NCBI GenBank assembly: GCA_028693955.1
Contig: JAQUUH010000003.1
Coordinates: 1-51,327 of the forward strand
Length of the DNA: 51,327 nucleotides
DNA from: Bacilli bacterium
Lineage (GTDB): Bacteria > Bacillota_I > Bacilli_A > RFN20 > UBA1709
Direction: 5' to 3'
The notes beneath the pieces are model-generated. The model ran no database searches. It saw only the letters and a program-made list of their open reading frames with translations, and was not told where the DNA came from. A program made the translations under genes and the position numbers. Positions 47,661-51,327 of the stretch are shown in pieces (positions within the stretch are counted from its first letter, which is position 1; each line of letters begins with the position of its first letter).

Positions 47661-49301
47661 ATGGGATTTGATGGTTTAATGTTTAGAAGAATCAGTAATT
47701 TACTTCAAGAAAAATACCGATATTCTAAAATTAATAAAATAATTGAATTAACAAGTAATAGTTATTTATTTTTACTATACTCTCCTGATTATAGCTCAAA
47801 TTTATTAATTTCTTTAAATACAAATAGTTCATTTATAACTCCCTTTATGGGAAAATATAAAGCTATGGATAAACAAAGCCATTTTACAAACTTGTTAAAG
47901 ACACACCTTGAAGGGTCTACAATAATGTCTTTTGAACAATTGAATAATGACCGGATTATGAAAATAATAATTAATAAGCGTAATGATATTGGAGATAATG
48001 TTGAAAAAAGATTATATATTGAACTTACTGGAAAAATGACAAATATTATCCTAACAAAAGATGATAATAAAATAATTGATGCTAAAAAAAGGATGGGACC
48101 TACTGATTTTACTAACCGCACTTTAATGAGTGGAGCATTATATCGTCTACCTCCTATAGAAAATAAACAAGATCCTTTAAATGCCAATATTGATTTTTCT
48201 AAAACAATTTCATCGCAGCTTTATGGAATTTCTCCTCTTCTTGAAAAAGAATTTTTAGCTAATAACTATGATAATGCTGATATTATAGCTTTTTGTGTAT
48301 CAGCATTAAAAAGCAATAAAATATATATAGGTAAATATAATAGTAAATTAGAATATCATTTAAAACCTCTATCATTATTTGAAAGTGCTTATGAAGAATA
48401 TTCAATTGAAGAAGGTATTCAACATTTTTACCAAAAAATTGTTGATAAAAATATAAAAGAAGAACAAAAACAAGAAATAAGAAATGTTATTAAAAAAGAA
48501 CTTAATAAAAACGAAAGAAAACTTGATAAACTAATTTTAGATTTAGAAAAAGCTGAAGATTATGATAAATATAAATATTATGGTGAGTTAATATTTATGT
48601 ATGCACTAGAACAAAAAGATAAATCAATGAACGAAATAATAATTCTTGATGAAATAAAAAATGAGAAAATAAAAATTGCTTTAGATCCCAAAATATCTAT
48701 AGGAAAAAATGCTAATAAGTTTTTCCAAAAATATCAGAAAAGCAAAAAAGCAATTGATATTATTAAAAAGCAAATATCACTATGCAAAGAAGAAATTGAA
48801 TATTATGAATTATTAAAAGTACAAGTCAATGATGCCGATAATCAGTCACTAAAACAAATCAAAGAAGAACTAATAAGTAACAACCTTATTAAATTAAGTA
48901 ACAATTCAAAAAATAACTTGAAAAGAAAAAAAGAAAAAAAAGAATTTACAATTAAACAATATACTTCAAAAGACAACATTTTAATTAGTGTTGGAAAAAA
49001 CAACTTGCAAAACGACTATTTGACTTTTTCATTAGCAAAATATAATGATACCTTTTTCCATGTTAAAGATTTTCCAGGAGCTCATGTAATTGTTCATAGC
49101 GATAAATTAAATGAAGCCACGATTAGAATGGCTGCAAATTTAGCTGCTTATTTTTCCAAAGCTCGCTATTCTTCTTCAGTTCCTGTAGATTACACTTTAG
49201 TAAAAAACATTAAAAAACCTAAAGGATATAAATATGGCCAAGTAATAATAAAAAACTATAAAACCATTTATATTGATCCTTTAAATCCTGATGATAAATA
49301 A
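47661..49301 (+). CDS. rqcH: NFACT-family ribosome quality control protein RqcH
   Basis: MGFDGLMFRRISNLL N-terminus; D97-R98 pair; NFACT-R domain ISVGKNNLQNDYLTF..FHVKDFPGAHVIVHS. Start at ATG with AAAGGAG (track start 47655 is TTG). Confidence 0.94.
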   Translation: MGFDGLMFRRISNLLQEKYRYSKINKIIELTSNSYLFLLYSPDYSSNLLISLNTNSSFITPFMGKYKAMDKQSHFTNLLKTHLEGSTIMSFEQLNNDRIMKIIINKRNDIGDNVEKRLYIELTGKMTNIILTKDDNKIIDAKKRMGPTDFTNRTLMSGALYRLPPIENKQDPLNANIDFSKTISSQLYGISPLLEKEFLANNYDNADIIAFCVSALKSNKIYIGKYNSKLEYHLKPLSLFESAYEEYSIEEGIQHFYQKIVDKNIKEEQKQEIRNVIKKELNKNERKLDKLILDLEKAEDYDKYKYYGELIFMYALEQKDKSMNEIIILDEIKNEKIKIALDPKISIGKNANKFFQKYQKSKKAIDIIKKQISLCKEEIEYYELLKVQVNDADNQSLKQIKEELISNNLIKLSNNSKNNLKRKKEKKEFTIKQYTSKDNILISVGKNNLQNDYLTFSLAKYNDTFFHVKDFPGAHVIVHSDKLNEATIRMAANLAAYFSKARYSSSVPVDYTLVKNIKKPKGYKYGQVIIKNYKTIYIDPLNPDDK

Positions 49302-49303
49302 TT

Positions 49304-49330
49304 AAAAACTGAAGAAATTTCTTCAGTTTT
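49304..49330. terminator. Bidirectional terminator between rqcH and rsmD
   Basis: AAAACTGAAGAAATTTCTTCAGTTTT. Confidence 0.85.
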
Positions 49331-49331
49331 A

Positions 49332-49880
49332 TTATATCTTTTTCATTGTTGTTAATTTTGCAAGACCATATTTATATTCTTTAGTAATTAATCCAAATGT
49401 ATTATTTATTGTATAGGTTGAATCACTTTCAATAATAATTATTGCAAAATCATTTAACATTTTATTATTGAGTAAAAATTCTATAATCTCTTCATTTATT
49501 TTATTTTTATATGGAGGATCTAAATAAATAATATCAAATGTAATTTTCTCTTCTTTTAAAAATTGTAGAGTTTTCTTATAATCACCATTAAAAATCTTAT
49601 ATAAATTAGAATCTATTTCTAATAAAGAAATATTATCTTTAATAATGGAAATTGCCCTATTATCATAATCATTAAAAATAACTTTACTCGCTCCCCTAGA
49701 GATAGCTTCAATTCCTATAGCACCACTTCCAGAAAAAAGGTCTAAAAAAACACAATTTTCTACATTAAATTGAATAATAGAAAAAAGAGCCTCCCTAACT
49801 TTATCTAAAGTTGGTCTTGTATTTTTACCATTAGGTGTATTAATTATTCTTCCTTTGAACTTTCCTGCAACAATTCTCAT
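49332..49880 (-). CDS. rsmD: 16S rRNA (guanine966-N2)-methyltransferase RsmD
   Basis: MRIVAGKFKGRII; RPTLDKVREALF; FLDLFSGSGAIGIEAISRGA; DIIYLDPPYKN. Confidence 0.96.
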   Translation of the reverse strand: MRIVAGKFKGRIINTPNGKNTRPTLDKVREALFSIIQFNVENCVFLDLFSGSGAIGIEAISRGASKVIFNDYDNRAISIIKDNISLLEIDSNLYKIFNGDYKKTLQFLKEEKITFDIIYLDPPYKNKINEEIIEFLLNNKMLNDFAIIIIESDSTYTINNTFGLITKEYKYGLAKLTTMKKI

Positions 49881-50254
49881 TTAAATTTCTCCAATATATT
49901 ATTATTTATTTCCAATTCTTCAATAAGATTACTAAATAATTCATCAGCAATATCTTTTAAATATTTCTGGCTTTTTTTATAAGAAATTAAGTATTCTTTT
50001 ACCAACGGGAATTCATATAATTCTTCTTTAATATTAGCCAATTTCTTTGAGTATAAGCCTATTTTTGTATCATTAAAGCGTAAAGCATTATTATAATCAT
50101 CTTGAGCATTTTGAAATTTCATTATCATTTTAATTACTTTTTCATCTTCAAGCATCTTTTTTTCCAATTCTTTTGTGTTTTTAATCAATTGATTATTTTT
50201 TATGACCTCTCTTAACTTGTAAGCTTTTTCTATAATATCACTTTTTTCTATCAT
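49877..50254 (-). CDS. YlbF/YmcA family protein
   Basis: Helical 125-aa protein (MIEKSDIIEKAYKLREVIKNNQLIKNTKELEKKMLEDEKVIKMIMKFQNAQDDYN); next to rsmD as in Bacillus ylbF-ylbH. Confidence 0.82.
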   Translation of the reverse strand: MIEKSDIIEKAYKLREVIKNNQLIKNTKELEKKMLEDEKVIKMIMKFQNAQDDYNNALRFNDTKIGLYSKKLANIKEELYEFPLVKEYLISYKKSQKYLKDIADELFSNLIEELEINNNILEKFK

Positions 50255-50373
50255 ACTTATTCCTCTTTTGTATTAGTTTATCAAGATAAGTATCTAATCT
50301 CAAGCAAAAGAAAATTATGTCTTATTACTTGCACCAATTATTATCTATGCTATAATTTCTACGAGGTGTTAAA

Positions 50374-50940
50374 ATGCTTGATTTACGAAAAATTGTTACA
50401 GATTCAGATCCTAAAATAAGAAAAAAATCTATTAATGTAGAATTCCCTCTTTCCAAAGAGGATGAAGATACAATTAAATATTTATACGATTATTTAGTTT
50501 TTGCAGATGATGATAAAAATGTTGAAAAATTTGGAGTTAAACCTGGAGTAGGATTAGCAGCTCCTCAAATTGGAGTAAATAAAAGAATGTTTGCTATTTA
50601 TGTTCCTTATTTTGATGAACAAGGAAATATATCAAGTATTACTGCTCATGCATTTATAAACCCTAAAATTATTAATTCATCTATTAGACAAGCTTATCTT
50701 TTAAATGGAGAGGGATGCCTTTCTGTAGAACAAGATCATGAAGGCTATGTACCTCGTGCTTCAATTGTAACTATTAAGGCTTATGATTATCTTTTAAAAA
50801 CTGAAGTAGTCGTGAAGTTTAGAGGTTATGAAGCAATAATAGCTCAACATGAATATGACCATCTAGAAGGTATATTATACTATGATCGCATAAACAAAAA
50901 AGAACCATTTTCCAGAATACAAGGAGCTCTAGAAATATAA
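50374..50940 (+). CDS. def: Peptide deformylase
   Basis: GVGLAAPQIG; EGCLSV; QHEYDHLEG. Confidence 0.97.
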   Translation: MLDLRKIVTDSDPKIRKKSINVEFPLSKEDEDTIKYLYDYLVFADDDKNVEKFGVKPGVGLAAPQIGVNKRMFAIYVPYFDEQGNISSITAHAFINPKIINSSIRQAYLLNGEGCLSVEQDHEGYVPRASIVTIKAYDYLLKTEVVVKFRGYEAIIAQHEYDHLEGILYYDRINKKEPFSRIQGALEI

Positions 50941-50958
50941 AAACCCCTTAAAAATTAA

Positions 50959-50990
50959 CCTGTTTTTACAATAGGTTTTTTTAATATTTT
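50959..50990 (+). terminator. Possible weak terminator after def
   Basis: AACCT-N11-AGGTTTTTTTAA. Confidence 0.45.
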
Positions 50991-51019
50991 ATATTTAATT
51001 TTTTTATATTTCTTATTGT

Positions 51020-51048
51020 TTGCATAATTAATAAAAATGCTGTATAAT
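51020..51048 (+). promoter_or_regulatory. Promoter for the RNase J gene
   Basis: TTGCAT-17-TATAAT. Confidence 0.7.
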
Positions 51049-51105
51049 TCTTTTGAAATGCCAATATAAAAGCACATAATACGCATAATTGATTGGAGTG
51101 ATGCT

Positions 51106-51327
51106 ATGGCGCCGTTAAATAGAGTCGAGACCGCTGTTTTTGCATTGGGTGGTCTTGGTGAAGTTGGGAAAAACATGTATTGTGTCGAACACGAAAACAG
51201 TATAATAATAATTGATTCTGGTGTTCGTTTTCCCGAAAGTGACTACCCAGGAATAGACTATGTAATTCCTGATTTCACATATCTAGTGCAAAATTCTTAT
51301 AAAATTAAAGCTTTACTTATTACTCAT
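51106..51327 (+). CDS. rnj: Ribonuclease J (5' part, truncated by the window edge)
   Basis: MAPLNRVETAVFALGGLGEVGKNMYCVEHENSIIIIDSGVRFPESDYPGIDYVIPDFTYLVQNSYKIKALLITH; missing from the ORF track because it has no stop in window. Confidence 0.93.
   Translation, partial: MAPLNRVETAVFALGGLGEVGKNMYCVEHENSIIIIDSGVRFPESDYPGIDYVIPDFTYLVQNSYKIKALLITH

Noticed and set aside
47789-48187. 132-aa minus-strand ORF opposite rqcH
   Set aside because: Antisense shadow of the rqcH N-terminal region.
50955-51176. 73-aa minus-strand ORF near the window end
   Set aside because: Covers the promoter, leader and start of the RNase J gene on the other strand; no SD or homology signal.

Overview
This is an AT-rich, tightly packed Bacillota-type chromosomal window. 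The lineage is tentatively a small-genome Bacilli/RF39-like or Mollicutes-adjacent group. It uses code 11: TGA works as a stop in ATGA overlaps. Most of the window (about 5.3-51.3 kb) is a condensed version of the Bacillus-type housekeeping supercluster: polC-rseP-dxr-cdsA-uppS-frr-pyrH-tsf-rpsB / xerC-trmFO-topA-dprA-rnhB-rbgA-lepB-rplS / trmD-rimM-khpA-rpsP-ffh-ylxM-ftsY-rnc-plsX-recG-fakA-asp23 / rpmB / thiN-rpe-rsgA-rlmN-rsmB-priA-gmk / rqcH / rsmD-ylbF / def / rnj. Many genes usually found in this order are absent here (fmt, rpoZ, coaBC, prpC/prkC, smc, fabD/G/acpP). The left end is accessory: sodA, an iron-complex ABC importer, a tRNA-Ala, and a PlcR/RRNPP-like HTH-TPR regulator. That regulator is divergent from an unlisted 31-aa ORF with a near-perfect Shine-Dalgarno, a 9-bp helix that could mask it, and its own terminator. 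This candidate cytoplasmic-peptide signalling cassette is the most interesting feature seen. All calls come from reading the sequence; no database search was run.
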